Assembly (NCBI GenBank): GCA_035560815.1
Contig: DATMYR010000050.1
Span: 1-59,342, forward strand
Reading direction: 5' to 3'
DNA length: 59,342 nt
Source of the DNA: UBA5314 sp035560815
GTDB lineage: Bacteria; Bacillota; Syntrophomonadia; Syntrophomonadales; Syntrophomonadaceae
Position numbers and translations under genes: made by a program. Below the pieces are notes generated by a model, which worked only from the letters and a program-made list of their open reading frames with translations, was not told the origin of the DNA and made no database searches. This document shows, piece after piece, positions 23,928 to 33,563 of the stretch (its first letter is position 1; the number at the start of each line of letters is the position of its first letter).

Positions 23928-24551
23928 ATGTTTGGCCACAAAGATAAAGAATTATTTTTACTGCTCAGTGAAAGCGCCAGGGTCGTGGTCAGGGGCGGAG
24001 AAATTCTCCAAGATGTGGTTTCTGATTATAATGAACTGGACATAAAAATGGCTAAATTGACCGCCATGGAACACGAAGGTGATCGGATCATCGAAGACCT
24101 GGTGCGCCGATTGAACACCACGTTTATTCTCCCATTCGACCGGGAGGATGCCTTTCAACTGGTGCAAAAACTTTCCACCACCCTTGATTATATCACCGGT
24201 ATTGTCGACCGTATGATTCTTTATAAGGCCGGCCCTCCGGATACAACTATTCAGGAAATGGTGGCAGTCTTGATCGAAACTTTGGAAAACCAGGAACGGG
24301 CTTTCAACCTCTTGAACCGCATGGAACGCAACCAAAAGGAGATCATGCATTGCTGTGATGAGATCCGCCGCCTGGAAAAAAAGCAGGACACTTATTATCG
24401 CCAGGGTGTAGCGGCTCTCTTTGAAGAACATGAAAATGATCCAATATCCATTATTAAATGGCGAGAAGTCTATGAACATATCGAGATGGCTCAGGACTAC
24501 GTGGAGGATGTGGCTGAATTGATCAGCAATATTTGCGTCAAATACTCCTGA
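23928..24551 (+). CDS. DUF47/PhoU-like protein (TIGR00153-type)
   Basis: 207 residues from ATG 23928, behind GGGGGGAGGG; the open frame extends further upstream, but the family starts here (MFGHKDKELFLLLSESA). The all-helical pattern, with LDIKMAKLTAMEHEGDRIIEDLVRRL broken by conserved EHEGD and then a second helical repeat, matches the DUF47 proteins that accompany low-affinity phosphate (PiT) transporters. No PiT gene follows; a terminator does, so the partner is elsewhere or lost. Confidence 0.88.
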   Translation: MFGHKDKELFLLLSESARVVVRGGEILQDVVSDYNELDIKMAKLTAMEHEGDRIIEDLVRRLNTTFILPFDREDAFQLVQKLSTTLDYITGIVDRMILYKAGPPDTTIQEMVAVLIETLENQERAFNLLNRMERNQKEIMHCCDEIRRLEKKQDTYYRQGVAALFEEHENDPISIIKWREVYEHIEMAQDYVEDVAELISNICVKYS

Positions 24552-24586
24552 GTTAGCATCCGCAACCATATTAGCCAACCAGACGT

Positions 24587-24630
24587 CCGATTCTCGGGTT
24601 TAATGATACCGGGAATCGGATTTTCGTTTT
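24587..24630 (+). terminator. terminator after the DUF47 gene
   Basis: An imperfect stem (24587-24598 with 24609-24620) is followed by TTTTCGTTTT. It ends the DUF47 transcript 36 bases beyond the stop. Confidence 0.7.
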
Positions 24631-24879
24631 ACCTTCCTTCTTGTTGCCCATCTTTCCCTCACCGGGTCTTCTTATGCGGGCGGGCCTCTTCCGATTTGCC
24701 CGGAGCACTTTCGCACTCAGAAATAGGCATTCCCGTCGCACAACCAGCATAGGATGCAATACAGCATGTCCGTCTGCCTTTATTCCTTTGGTCGTGCTTA
24801 TAAGCTGTATGGACATCGGGAATAATTGGATAAAGTGAACAAGTGGTGGGGAATTTATCCTTGAAGGGACGGATTATCC
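24631..24879. other. intergenic region before the class A PBP gene
   Basis: After the terminator there is no supported gene, repeat or structured RNA up to the PBP start. A minus-strand frame here has no ribosome site or recognisable product. Confidence 0.4.
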
Positions 24880-26826
24880 ATGAATCGCCATACGTGGCTG
24901 AAAAACATAGTGATTGCCGGTCTGCTTTTGCTTTGTCTGCTGCCCCTAACCCTGGCCTTCAGCTGGGGTTTGCCAGAGATGGGAGTACCTGAAGCTTCGG
25001 TATTGTATGACATCAACGGGAAGCCCATTAAAGGCCTGGCTGAACAGAACCGCATCAGTGTTCAGATCGATGAAATAACACCGAGTTTTCGCCAGGCTAT
25101 CATTGCTGTGGAAGATAAAAATTTTTATCACCATCACGGAATTGATGTTGAGGGCCTGGCCCGGGCTCTTTATGCCAATTTGCGGGCTGGCAGTATTGTT
25201 GAGGGAGGCAGCACCATAACCCAGCAGACCGCCAAAAAGCTGTTTCTAAGTGATGAAAAGACCATCTGGCGTAAAGTCAAGGAACTATATTATGCGATGA
25301 AATTGGAGCGCAAATACAGCAAGGATGAAATCCTGGCTCTTTACTGCAATACCATCTATTTCGGTCATGGCGCTTATGGAGTGGAAGTAGCAGCCCGCAC
25401 TTTTTTCGGCAAGAGCGCTTCCGACCTTACTCTGGCAGAGTCAGCGCTTCTAGCCGGCCTCCCAAACTGGCCAGGACATTATGATCCCTATCAAAATCCC
25501 CAGGCCGCGAAAGACAGGCAGGCTGTAGTGCTGGGGCGCATGGTGGAGGAAGGCGTGATCACCTCCGAGCAGAGGCAGCAGGCCCAGCAGGAGGCCTTAA
25601 ATTACCACCCGGCGGACTACATCACCGGGGATGCCCCCTACTTTGTGGCTATGGTTCAAGATTACTTGAGTAATAAGTACGGGCAGCAAAAGGTTTATCA
25701 AGGAGGATTGAAAGTATATACCACCCTGGATCTGGATATGCAAAAAGCTGCCAACCAATCCTATATTGACGGTATGAAAGACCGAGATCCGGACCTGCAG
25801 TCCGCATTGGTTGCGTTAGATACGAATACCGGTCAAATTCGGGCTATGATCGGTGGCCGTGATTTTAACCGGTCAAATTATAACCGGGTATTTGCCAACC
25901 GCCAACCGGGTTCGACGTTTAAACCCTTTATGTACTCATTGGCTATGAATTCGGGCTTCACCCCGGCCAGCATGCTGACCTGTGAGGAAATCGACTATCC
26001 GGTGGCTGGACAGCCGGATTATCATCCCACCGACTATGGCACCGAGCCGTTCCACTGGAAGCCCTTTACCCTCAAAGAAGCGGTAATGCTTTCTGATAAT
26101 GTGATAGCCGTACAAGTCAACTACCAGTTGGGACCGCAGGCTGTAGCCAACCACGCAGAAATGTTTGGCTTTCCTACCATTCAGCCGGTTCTGTCCCTGC
26201 CCCTGGGCTCCACGGAAGTAAGCCCCTTAGAATTGTGCGCCGGCTATAGCGTTTTTGCCAACCAGGGAGTCTACAATCAACCTGCATCGGTGCTCAAAGT
26301 CACAGATAGTAATGGTCTGATCTTAGAGGAAAACAACCAGGTACCGCGGCGGGTGGTAGATCCGGAAAATGCCTATATCATCACCAATATGCTGGAAGGA
26401 GTCATGGGTCCGGGCGGCACCGGTGGCGGCTTAACCGTTCCGGGAGTTATCACCGCCGGTAAGACAGGGACTACCGAGCAGCGTAAAGACGCCTGGTTTG
26501 TGGGATTCAGCCCCACTACCTGCTGCGTGGTTTGGGTGGGCTATGATAAGGACCGCAATGTAAATTTAACCGGGAGTACGGCAGCCGGTCCTATCTGGCA
26601 GGGTTTTATGAAAAACGCGCCTGGACAGACCTCCTCCGGTGATTTTATCAAGCCTGATGATATTGTTCTAGAAAATATCTGCCTGGATAGCGGAGAGGTT
26701 GCTACTGAATCCTGCCCACGCACTGCAACCATGGCCTTTCGAAGTGGAACTCAGCCGATTGACCCCTGTTATCTACATTCTTTCGGGATAAGAGATTTTT
26801 GGAGCCGTTTTACGGACAAGGATTAG
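24880..26826 (+). CDS. class A penicillin-binding protein (bifunctional), first copy
   Basis: 648 residues: one N-terminal membrane helix (about 7-28), a GT51 glycosyltransferase domain (EDKNFYHHHGID near 77, GGSTITQQ, KDEILALYCNTIYFG) and a transpeptidase domain with STFK (near 345), SDN and KTGTTEQRKDAWFVG (near 527). It polymerises glycan strands and crosslinks stem peptides outside the membrane. A short tail with four cysteines (ENICLDSGEV, ESCPRT, DPCYLH) ends the protein. It is shorter than the second class A PBP of the window at 52.4 kb. Confidence 0.95.
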   Translation: MNRHTWLKNIVIAGLLLLCLLPLTLAFSWGLPEMGVPEASVLYDINGKPIKGLAEQNRISVQIDEITPSFRQAIIAVEDKNFYHHHGIDVEGLARALYANLRAGSIVEGGSTITQQTAKKLFLSDEKTIWRKVKELYYAMKLERKYSKDEILALYCNTIYFGHGAYGVEVAARTFFGKSASDLTLAESALLAGLPNWPGHYDPYQNPQAAKDRQAVVLGRMVEEGVITSEQRQQAQQEALNYHPADYITGDAPYFVAMVQDYLSNKYGQQKVYQGGLKVYTTLDLDMQKAANQSYIDGMKDRDPDLQSALVALDTNTGQIRAMIGGRDFNRSNYNRVFANRQPGSTFKPFMYSLAMNSGFTPASMLTCEEIDYPVAGQPDYHPTDYGTEPFHWKPFTLKEAVMLSDNVIAVQVNYQLGPQAVANHAEMFGFPTIQPVLSLPLGSTEVSPLELCAGYSVFANQGVYNQPASVLKVTDSNGLILEENNQVPRRVVDPENAYIITNMLEGVMGPGGTGGGLTVPGVITAGKTGTTEQRKDAWFVGFSPTTCCVVWVGYDKDRNVNLTGSTAAGPIWQGFMKNAPGQTSSGDFIKPDDIVLENICLDSGEVATESCPRTATMAFRSGTQPIDPCYLHSFGIRDFWSRFTDKD

Positions 26827-26982
26827 TCCCCGATCTAGAGCAAAAAAGGGAAAAAGGCAGCTTTCGCTCTCTTGCGCATCATATCGATTATACTGGATTT
26901 TTCTTGTGAAATTGTTCTCCTAATCCCTGCCTTTCGACAAGGATTTCCTTGCTTTTTAGGAAAATATTAGCCAGGAAAGTGG

Positions 26983-27011
26983 TTGCCAATACTTGGAGGA
27001 TGAGATATTAT
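26983..27011 (+). promoter_or_regulatory. candidate sigma-A promoter of the LuxR-type regulator
   Basis: TTGCCA at 26983 and TATTAT at 27006 are spaced by 17 bases, 46 bases before the start codon of the regulator. Confidence 0.5.
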
Positions 27012-27057
27012 TTTAATACAAAGGAAAAGGACTAATCATTTTGGGTGGGGATTAGTA

Positions 27058-27702
27058 ATGAGTCAGTTTAAAGTATTATTGTGCGGAGAATCGCCGCTTT
27101 ACTCTCAGAGTCTAGCAGTGGCCTTCGGTGAGAATCATCTTTTCCGGGTTACAGAGAATATCGCATTTGAGGATCTTATTCCTTGTGCTGTGCGTATTCA
27201 GCCCGATGTAGCAATTTTACGATTCGATGACGAGACTGCTCTGCCACTGCTGTTGGAATTGAGGGCCAACTGTCCGATGCTCTTGCAGGTGGCTATCGTA
27301 GACGATCCGGGCCGTTTTGATATGTTTGAATTGATTAATAGTGGTGTACGGGGCTGCCTGCCTTTGCGCATTCTTCCCCGGCAGATCGTCAATGCAGTAG
27401 AGCTGATTGTTATCGCTGGCCTGCTCTGTCTGCCCCGGCTCAATCCCCGCGACATGAACAACGGGAACCGGGAGAAAAATGTTGAAAATATTGATACATT
27501 AACCTCTCGGGAGCGGGAGGTTCTAATCCTACTGGGCAAGAGTTTTTCCAACCAGGAAATAGCCGAGTCCCTGTGCCTATCGGAATCCACCGTCAAAACT
27601 CACCTGCGCAATGTTTTCCGCAAGCTCCGGGTGCGCAACCGTTCGGAAGCGATGGCTCTATTGTACGGCAATAATGTCATGCGCTCTGATAAACTGGCCT
27701 AG
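27058..27702 (+). CDS. LuxR/NarL-type regulator with degenerate receiver domain
   Basis: 214 residues. The C-terminal LuxR helix-turn-helix is intact (LTSREREVLILLGKSFSNQE, then SESTVKTHLRNVFRKL). The N-terminal half has the length and strand pattern of a receiver, but key residues are missing: the acidic pair after strand 1 is replaced (LLCGES) and the phosphorylated Asp position reads AILRFDDE, with Arg where Asp is expected. It should therefore not be controlled by ordinary phosphorylation. It lies just upstream of the two-component pair and surface island and may be a ligand-controlled or constitutive regulator of it. Confidence 0.85.
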   Translation: MSQFKVLLCGESPLYSQSLAVAFGENHLFRVTENIAFEDLIPCAVRIQPDVAILRFDDETALPLLLELRANCPMLLQVAIVDDPGRFDMFELINSGVRGCLPLRILPRQIVNAVELIVIAGLLCLPRLNPRDMNNGNREKNVENIDTLTSREREVLILLGKSFSNQEIAESLCLSESTVKTHLRNVFRKLRVRNRSEAMALLYGNNVMRSDKLA

Positions 27703-27739
27703 ATATCTGATGCAATTATAAAAGACTAGTAATACAAAG

Positions 27740-27771
27740 AAGCTGCCCTCCTCAGGTAGGGCAGCTTTTTG
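27740..27771 (+). terminator. terminator after the LuxR-type regulator
   Basis: A perfect 10-bp stem (27740-27749 with 27758-27767) with an 8-base loop runs into TTTTTG. The regulator is therefore monocistronic. Confidence 0.88.
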
Positions 27772-28496
27772 TTGCTGCGGACTATGAATTATAGGGTAAA
27801 GGTCCTAAATGGCGATGGGAGCCGTTAAAATGCATGTTATGATCTTTGGCTCGTGGTATAGAGGCTTAATATTGGGGGTTGAGAATGGAAGTACCTGCGC
27901 AATCTCTATTGCCTTAATCCCATTCCACGTAAAAACCTGATTATGTCGAAGTGTATCTGTAAAACCTGGATTTATAGCGAATTATACCGACCATGTTTTT
28001 CAACGATCCTCATACGAAATAAACTCCGGTTAGAAAGAAGGAGAGGGGAAAGTCCGATGAAAGCGTGATTCACAAGCCAATGAGGTAAAACTGGGTTAAA
28101 ATAGGATGAGTCCTAGGACAAGAAACTAATCCGCAGCCTCTGGCCACTTCCCGCCGGTATCACTGCAATGACCGGAAGATCGCAAACTTTCCATCGAAAT
28201 ACCTGCATGTCGAAGATCAAACTTACCGGGTAGAGTACTAGTCACAGAGAAATACTCCAATTCCTGGAGAGACCGCATATTGCTCACATCGTGCACATTT
28301 CTCGGGTAAAAATGATTAATTTCCATTGTGTCGGGGCTGAAACATTTTACGCCCTCTGGTGAATAGTCGATTAGGGTCCAAAAGTATTATTTTATTAGTA
28401 GACTATTGGACACCTATAAACTTCTTACAAAAATGCGATGGACATATCCGGACAGTTTATACAATATCTATATTTTCATTCAAAGGAGGGGAGAGA
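27772..28496. other. 725-base intergenic region before the sensor kinase
   Basis: No supported gene is seen on either strand. It contains a purine-rich segment (about 28030-28060, with GAGAGGGGAAAGTCCG) that looks structured, but I cannot match it to a known riboswitch or RNase P RNA. It could hold a regulatory RNA or long promoter region for the kinase-regulator pair. Confidence 0.4.
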
Positions 28497-30353
28497 ATGT
28501 CAACAACTGCTGTAAGACCGGTGCCATTGATGAACAGCTCTGAGCATTTTGTGAAGCGCATAATATCTTCTTTCGCTATCCATTTCACGAAATTACAAGC
28601 CAGTGAAGTCATCCCGGAGCTTCTTCTGCGTCGTTCTCTGCGTCTCATTCGCTACCTCCTATTTATACTCACTTCGGCATTTTACCTGGCCGGACCCCCA
28701 GTGAATGCTTTTAATATCAAGGTTGTTGTAGTACTGACTATGCTGGTCGCTACATTGCTGGCCCAGAATCTCTATGACAGCTGGGATATGAAGAGCAGCA
28801 ACCTACAAACAGCACAGGACAATTCTGATGTCCGGGAATCCATGCAGGAAAGGAAAATCTATTCCCTGGCCCGACTGATTATTATCGAAACCATGGGCAT
28901 TGCCCTCTTGCTTCTACCCACCGGGGGGCTGGACAGCCCGTTCGCCTGGTATGCCCTGAACCCAATTATAGCGGCAGCAGTATTTCTACCCGGCTTCATC
29001 TGCTGGGGAGTCCTGGCCCTGTTTCTTGCCACTGCTTCGATGGCTAGCCAAATTTATCCCGGTGTGAATGGTTCCGTTCTATCCTTTACACAGAGTCACC
29101 TGAGCGAACTTCTGGTATTTTTCCTGACGACCATGCTGGTCCAGGTGGCGGCCGCTCTATATAATCAGTTGACGATTGCCTATGACCGGCTCAACCTTTC
29201 TCATGCTGCCACAGAGAGATCTCTCGACCACATCGCATCTCTATATCAAGCCCTGGAAGCTTTCACCACCCGTGAAGACCTTCTGCAGTTGGCCGACGTT
29301 CTAGCGGTTTACTCCGGGCGGCTCTGTGAAGCTCCCGCTGCCTGTTTCTTAAAAGGAAGCGGTGAAGACGGGAAAGAGCATTCGATTTTGCGCGTAGCTG
29401 CTCCCCGGGAAACGGACCAGGATATCAATTGGGAAGAGGAGATTAGCCATATTTGGAACCGGATTGGCCCGGGCCACCTGCTGGCGGGTCGGGACAGAAG
29501 TGCTATACAGAGGCGTTTAACCGCGGTGCCGATTATATCTCACGGGGAATACTGTGGGCTCCTGGCCTATGATCGGGATGCCCGGCTTGAGTACAATGAT
29601 GAAGAAAAAATGAAATCGCTCAACTTCCTGGCTGAGCTGGGAGGAATTATTATTGGCCGACTGAAGACCGATAAACTTTGGGGCCGGCTTCTGGTTAGTG
29701 AAGAGCAAAATCGGATCAGCAATGAGATTCATGATGGGGTATCCCAGTACCTTTTCAGCATGGTTTGCGCTCTCCATTCTCTATCCAAGGAGAATGCCTA
29801 TCTCCAGGAAGAACGTATTCAGGAGCAGGTGGGACTGCTTGAAGAAACCGCCCGTCGGGTCTCAACCGAACTTCGAGCCTCAATTTATCAACTGAATCCC
29901 TCAAAACGTGGGGAAAGCATTTTCGTGGATAATTTGGCTTCTTACCTGGACGAGCTGGGACGTCTCAATGGCATTCAAGTGGATCTGCAAACAGAAGGAA
30001 GCGAAGAGGTGTTAAGCCCTGCTTTGCGCAAAGGCCTATATCGCATTGTCCGGGAAGCCTGCAGCAATGCCATCCGCCATGGAGAATGCAGTGCTCTTGA
30101 AGTAAGATTGACGATGTCTGCCAAACAAACAGTTCTGGAAATAGAAAATAATGGGCGTGCTTTCCCTTCGGTCCATAAAGGGCAGAAAGACTTATGGAAA
30201 ACCGGGTTGGGGCTGCGAAATATGAATCAAATTTCCGCCGGCTTTAATGGGGAGCTAAAGATAGAAAGTAAATCGGGAAGAGGAGCCCTGGTCAGGTGCG
30301 CCATTCCCAAATATTACAAAAACACTGAGTGCCGAAAGGAGGCGATAATTTGA
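28497..30353 (+). CDS. membrane sensor histidine kinase, NarL-partner (HisKA_3) type
   Basis: 618 residues from ATG 28497, just behind AAAGGAGGGG; the frame upstream of it is not coding-like. Five or six membrane helices (about 45-220) precede a GAF-like region (about 245-395), the HisKA_3 box RISNEIHDGVSQYLFSM (His near 412) and an HATPase_c domain (REACSNAIRHG, GLGLRNM). It would sense an unknown membrane or cytosolic signal and phosphorylate the regulator encoded next; their genes overlap. Confidence 0.92.
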   Translation: MSTTAVRPVPLMNSSEHFVKRIISSFAIHFTKLQASEVIPELLLRRSLRLIRYLLFILTSAFYLAGPPVNAFNIKVVVVLTMLVATLLAQNLYDSWDMKSSNLQTAQDNSDVRESMQERKIYSLARLIIIETMGIALLLLPTGGLDSPFAWYALNPIIAAAVFLPGFICWGVLALFLATASMASQIYPGVNGSVLSFTQSHLSELLVFFLTTMLVQVAAALYNQLTIAYDRLNLSHAATERSLDHIASLYQALEAFTTREDLLQLADVLAVYSGRLCEAPAACFLKGSGEDGKEHSILRVAAPRETDQDINWEEEISHIWNRIGPGHLLAGRDRSAIQRRLTAVPIISHGEYCGLLAYDRDARLEYNDEEKMKSLNFLAELGGIIIGRLKTDKLWGRLLVSEEQNRISNEIHDGVSQYLFSMVCALHSLSKENAYLQEERIQEQVGLLEETARRVSTELRASIYQLNPSKRGESIFVDNLASYLDELGRLNGIQVDLQTEGSEEVLSPALRKGLYRIVREACSNAIRHGECSALEVRLTMSAKQTVLEIENNGRAFPSVHKGQKDLWKTGLGLRNMNQISAGFNGELKIESKSGRGALVRCAIPKYYKNTECRKEAII

Positions 30354-30988
30354 TGAGACTGGTTCTAATTGACGACCACCCTCTGGTGATTCAAGGTATT
30401 TTAGCTGTGGTGCAAAACGAGCCGGATATGGAAGTGGTGGGGACAGCCACCAGCGGCGGTCAGGGCCTGTGTGTTCTTAAAGAATGCCAGCCGGACGTGG
30501 CTATAGTAGATATGAGGCTTCCCGGAGAATATGGGTTGGACATCATTAAGAAGGGGAGAACGGTGGCAGAACATTGCCGATTTATCGTTCTGACCTCCTT
30601 TAGTGAACGCGGCGATATAAAAAGAGCTATGACGGAAAAGGTGGAAGGGTATGTTCTCAAGGAAGCCACACCTGAGGAAATTATCAGCGCAATTCGCCTG
30701 GTAGGGAAGGGAAGAAATTATATAGACCCTGCCATTATGCAAAATATTATGTCATCCCCACAGGATGATCCGATTGAGCATCTCACCCCCCGGGAAATGG
30801 AGGTGCTCGAAGCTTTAGCCCGGGGAATGTCCAACCGCGATATAGCTGATTCACTATATGTAACCGAATATACGGTCAAAAAGCATGTAAGCCAGATTCT
30901 TGATAAATTAAGCCTGGTAGACCGTACCCAGGCTGCTTTGTATGCCGTATCGAAAGGTTTGGGACAACCGCTGACGCATTATTCTTGA
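30353..30988 (+). CDS. NarL/LuxR-family response regulator
   Basis: 211 residues. The receiver is complete: LIDDHPLV, phosphoacceptor Asp near 53 (AIVDMRLPG), Thr in VLTSF and Lys in VLKEAT. The C-terminal LuxR helix-turn-helix is LTPREMEVLEALARGMSNRD. The start (ATG 30353, or TTG 30350) overlaps the kinase stop and sits behind AAAGGAGG. The promoters it controls are most likely those of the surface island that begins 325 bases on. Confidence 0.93.
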   Translation: MRLVLIDDHPLVIQGILAVVQNEPDMEVVGTATSGGQGLCVLKECQPDVAIVDMRLPGEYGLDIIKKGRTVAEHCRFIVLTSFSERGDIKRAMTEKVEGYVLKEATPEEIISAIRLVGKGRNYIDPAIMQNIMSSPQDDPIEHLTPREMEVLEALARGMSNRDIADSLYVTEYTVKKHVSQILDKLSLVDRTQAALYAVSKGLGQPLTHYS

Positions 30989-31312
30989 AACCTTTAAACA
31001 GAAATCTGTTATAAATACAACTTGGCCCAGACAGGAAATGGAGGGATGTACAAAATGGGGAGGTATGGAGGAAGTTATTGGAGGGGTTGATCCCGGCCCA
31101 AACAGCTGTCGAATAAACTCGTTCATAGAATATGGTACTAAAGTGTAATTGCCAAAGTAACAATTGGACCCTGTGAACTATAAACCAGGGAGTCTTGGGA
31201 TCAAAGCCGGTAGGCTTTAAAGTTAATTGTAAGATGAAGAAAATAATGGTTTATTATTGGAAGCTAGTGCCTTAAATCAGATGCCTTAAACCAGATAGAG
31301 GAGGTGCAAACA
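30989..31312. other. intergenic leader of the SipW-substrate island
   Basis: About 320 bases with several purine-rich GGAGG-like stretches and a 36-codon frame (31038-31148) that lacks a good ribosome site. I see no firm promoter or riboswitch. It is the likely target region of the upstream response regulator. Confidence 0.4.
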
Positions 31313-31942
31313 GTGAGTATAATAACGAAGAACGGCCATAAAAGAAGAGGCTTTACCAAAAAGTCCGGATTGATACTTGCCATCTTGCTTACCCTTAGCC
31401 TGGGCTTGATCGGGTCGGCCATGGCCTTGTGGGAAGACTCGCTTACGATTGTGCAAACATATGGAACGGGAACCTTTAAACCGGAATTCACGACTAATTA
31501 TTCCGATTCTATAGTTCCAAGGGACAAAGGAGAATCAATTAGTAGCGATGCAGCAACTGCTACCGACAGAACGAAAAACACTGTAATAATTAGAAATGCT
31601 TATGACAATGATGCATTTATTTATAACTTTTATATTCAGAATAATGGTACTGTTCCGGTAAAAATTGATGACTATAAAGTCAAACCGGACACGATGTCTT
31701 CTAAGGTAACCGTGGCAGTCTTCCCTACCGCTCCTGTTCTAGATCGGGGTATAAGTCCGGGTACAGGACAAATAGCCTCCGGTACTATAGCAATTAAAGT
31801 GGATGCAGATATTCCAGACGGCCAGATTATTTCGGTGGATTTTCCCTGTCATCAATGGAATCTTCCATACAGCGATAGCGACACTAGAGTCTGGGAAAAG
31901 ATGTTAACATTAAGTTTTGAAATAAATCGACCAAGTTCATAA
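31313..31942 (+). CDS. SipW-type signal peptide protein (TasA/CalY-like), paralog 1
   Basis: 209 residues from GTG 31313 behind AGAGGAGGTG. A basic N-terminus (KRRGFTKKSG) leads into a hydrophobic segment ending GSAMALWEDSL, the pattern of SipW-cognate signal peptides. The mature part is beta-rich with NNGTVPVKIDDY, a segment also present in the paralogs, but it lacks their NGYPGY motif. It is probably a secreted matrix or fibre subunit; processing by the SipW-like peptidase at 34.6 kb is inferred from the signal and proximity. Confidence 0.82.
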   Translation: MSIITKNGHKRRGFTKKSGLILAILLTLSLGLIGSAMALWEDSLTIVQTYGTGTFKPEFTTNYSDSIVPRDKGESISSDAATATDRTKNTVIIRNAYDNDAFIYNFYIQNNGTVPVKIDDYKVKPDTMSSKVTVAVFPTAPVLDRGISPGTGQIASGTIAIKVDADIPDGQIISVDFPCHQWNLPYSDSDTRVWEKMLTLSFEINRPSS

Positions 31943-32012
31943 ATAACTCAAATAAAGCTGGGGCGAAGAATTTTAATTTGAATTGGAAATGGAAACAAGG
32001 GAGGGAAGCAAT

Positions 32013-32798
32013 TTGAAAAAGGCCAAGTTTTTGATCCTGTTTATCATATGCGCTATGGCTTTATTAGGCGGGTCTTATGCTGCCTGGTCGGACCATCTTT
32101 CCGCCACGGATGTTGTAAAAACCGGTGTGCTCAATCTTCAATGGGCGGCAGGCAACACCATTTACTGGGCGGATGGTAAAACCGGCAGCTCAGTAAAAGC
32201 TGCCAGCAACGATCCTGGGGACATGGCTACCCCGGATCCGAACAATCCCAGTGGCGACTCTAGAGATGTCGGTAATTTAGATTTTGTCTATGTAGGGGAT
32301 AAGGCAGCAGCAACTGGCACCATTGAAAACTGGAGTCAGGACCTGCGTGTTAAGGGGGATAAGTTGACCCTCGGTTTAGGAAACGGCTATCCCGGTTATA
32401 AAGCTGCGGTAACTACCAGTATTGTCAATACCGGTACGGTTTCTGCTAAATTTAAGGTGTCGGTAAGCGAGGGTTCTATACCAACCTGGCTCCGGGTACA
32501 GATAAAGGACAATTCCGATGGCAAAGGCGTCAACACTTCCGGAGATCTGCTGTTTGACAGTGCCGATAGTACGATCGGAAACACCCTGAAAGACAAAGTG
32601 CTGGATCCAACCCGACAACTGCCGGTAGTTATTATTGAAACAGTATGGCTTTCAGTGTCAGGTGGAACTGTGGACCAGTCAGTTGTAAATAAACAGTTTA
32701 CGCTGCAGTTAACCGGTGAACAATGGAATGGCGACTCAGCGGATGGCAGCTTTACATTGCCTTCCTGGGATAATCCCTGGGACCGTAAGCGACCGTAA
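32013..32798 (+). CDS. SipW-type signal peptide protein, paralog 2
   Basis: 261 residues from TTG 32013, placed after GGGAGGG; an ATG 30 bases upstream lacks a ribosome site. The signal ends GGSYAAWSDHL. The mature domain carries an Asp/Asn/Pro-rich insert (about 60-95) and the shared block LGNGYPGYKAAVTTSIVNTG, followed by strands ending in EQWNGDSADG. The block recurs in paralogs 3 and 4 and in the LPXTG protein. It is cotranscribed with its paralogs. Confidence 0.85.
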   Translation: MKKAKFLILFIICAMALLGGSYAAWSDHLSATDVVKTGVLNLQWAAGNTIYWADGKTGSSVKAASNDPGDMATPDPNNPSGDSRDVGNLDFVYVGDKAAATGTIENWSQDLRVKGDKLTLGLGNGYPGYKAAVTTSIVNTGTVSAKFKVSVSEGSIPTWLRVQIKDNSDGKGVNTSGDLLFDSADSTIGNTLKDKVLDPTRQLPVVIIETVWLSVSGGTVDQSVVNKQFTLQLTGEQWNGDSADGSFTLPSWDNPWDRKRP

Positions 32799-32820
32799 GC
32801 GATAAAGGAGGGAACATGTA

Positions 32821-33528
32821 ATGAAAAATACGAAAATTGTGGTCATTACACTGATCATAGCCTTTGCCGCGTTGGGCGGAGCTTATGCCCTGTGGTATGA
32901 CAGCCTGTATATAAACGAAACAGTGGAGACCGGCAAGCTTAACATCGAATGGGCCTGCACAGGAGCCACTGATTCTGGTGAAGATTATACGGGCAGTGGC
33001 TATGTAGATCACAAAGAGAAACTGAATCCGGCTGTTTACAAGAATATTGGATCATCGAACTACCTACTTGAAGACGATTCGGAGTTTCCGCCTGTCAGTG
33101 GAGTACCTGATGAGCGTAATACGAGAGATAGTATCAAATTTGATCTTAAAAATTGCTATCCTGGCTATCAAGAGAGTGTTGTTACTCTGGTTCGGAATTA
33201 TGGGGATATGCCGGTTAAGCTTCAGAACTTGCAGCCTAAAGAGCAAATTCCCTCATGGCTTCGGGTGCAGATTCAAGATGGGATGACTCATGTGGTTTAT
33301 TATGACAGCCAACCGGATGCGAATACTTCTGTGGTTTCCATAAACGGCCAACAAGTGGATCCCGGGCGGTGGCTTAGCCTTGTTTTTATCCAGCGCGTTT
33401 TAGACGGAGCTCCGCAAAATCATAATAATATCAATAATCCACAGCAAATTGCCTTCGGAATTGAGGGTGTCCAGTGGAACGCCTATAATGTCAACCCGTT
33501 TAACAACACGATTACCCCTGATAAATAA
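32821..33528 (+). CDS. SipW-type signal peptide protein, paralog 3
   Basis: 235 residues starting at ATG behind AAAGGAGGG. Signal segment KIVVITLIIAFAALGGAYAL ends in WYDSL. The shared block reads LKNCYPGYQESVVTLVRNYG, with Cys replacing Gly, and the C-terminal strand motif is IEGVQWNAYN, matching QLTGEQWNG of paralog 2. A second cysteine is near residue 40 (EWACTG), so an intramolecular disulfide in the exported protein is possible. Confidence 0.85.
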   Translation: MKNTKIVVITLIIAFAALGGAYALWYDSLYINETVETGKLNIEWACTGATDSGEDYTGSGYVDHKEKLNPAVYKNIGSSNYLLEDDSEFPPVSGVPDERNTRDSIKFDLKNCYPGYQESVVTLVRNYGDMPVKLQNLQPKEQIPSWLRVQIQDGMTHVVYYDSQPDANTSVVSINGQQVDPGRWLSLVFIQRVLDGAPQNHNNINNPQQIAFGIEGVQWNAYNVNPFNNTITPDK

Positions 33529-33563
33529 TGATGTGAAGCAGATCGAGAAAGGAGGAAACAAGC

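Noticed and set aside
28030..28060. RNase P RNA-like or riboswitch-like GGGGAAAGTCCG segment
   Set aside because: The words resemble part of RNase P RNA, but the other conserved regions are missing nearby, and no known riboswitch consensus fits.
31038..31148. 36-codon frame in the leader of the SipW-substrate island
   Set aside because: It has only a weak AGGAA before it and no recognisable product; it may be chance in a purine-rich stretch.
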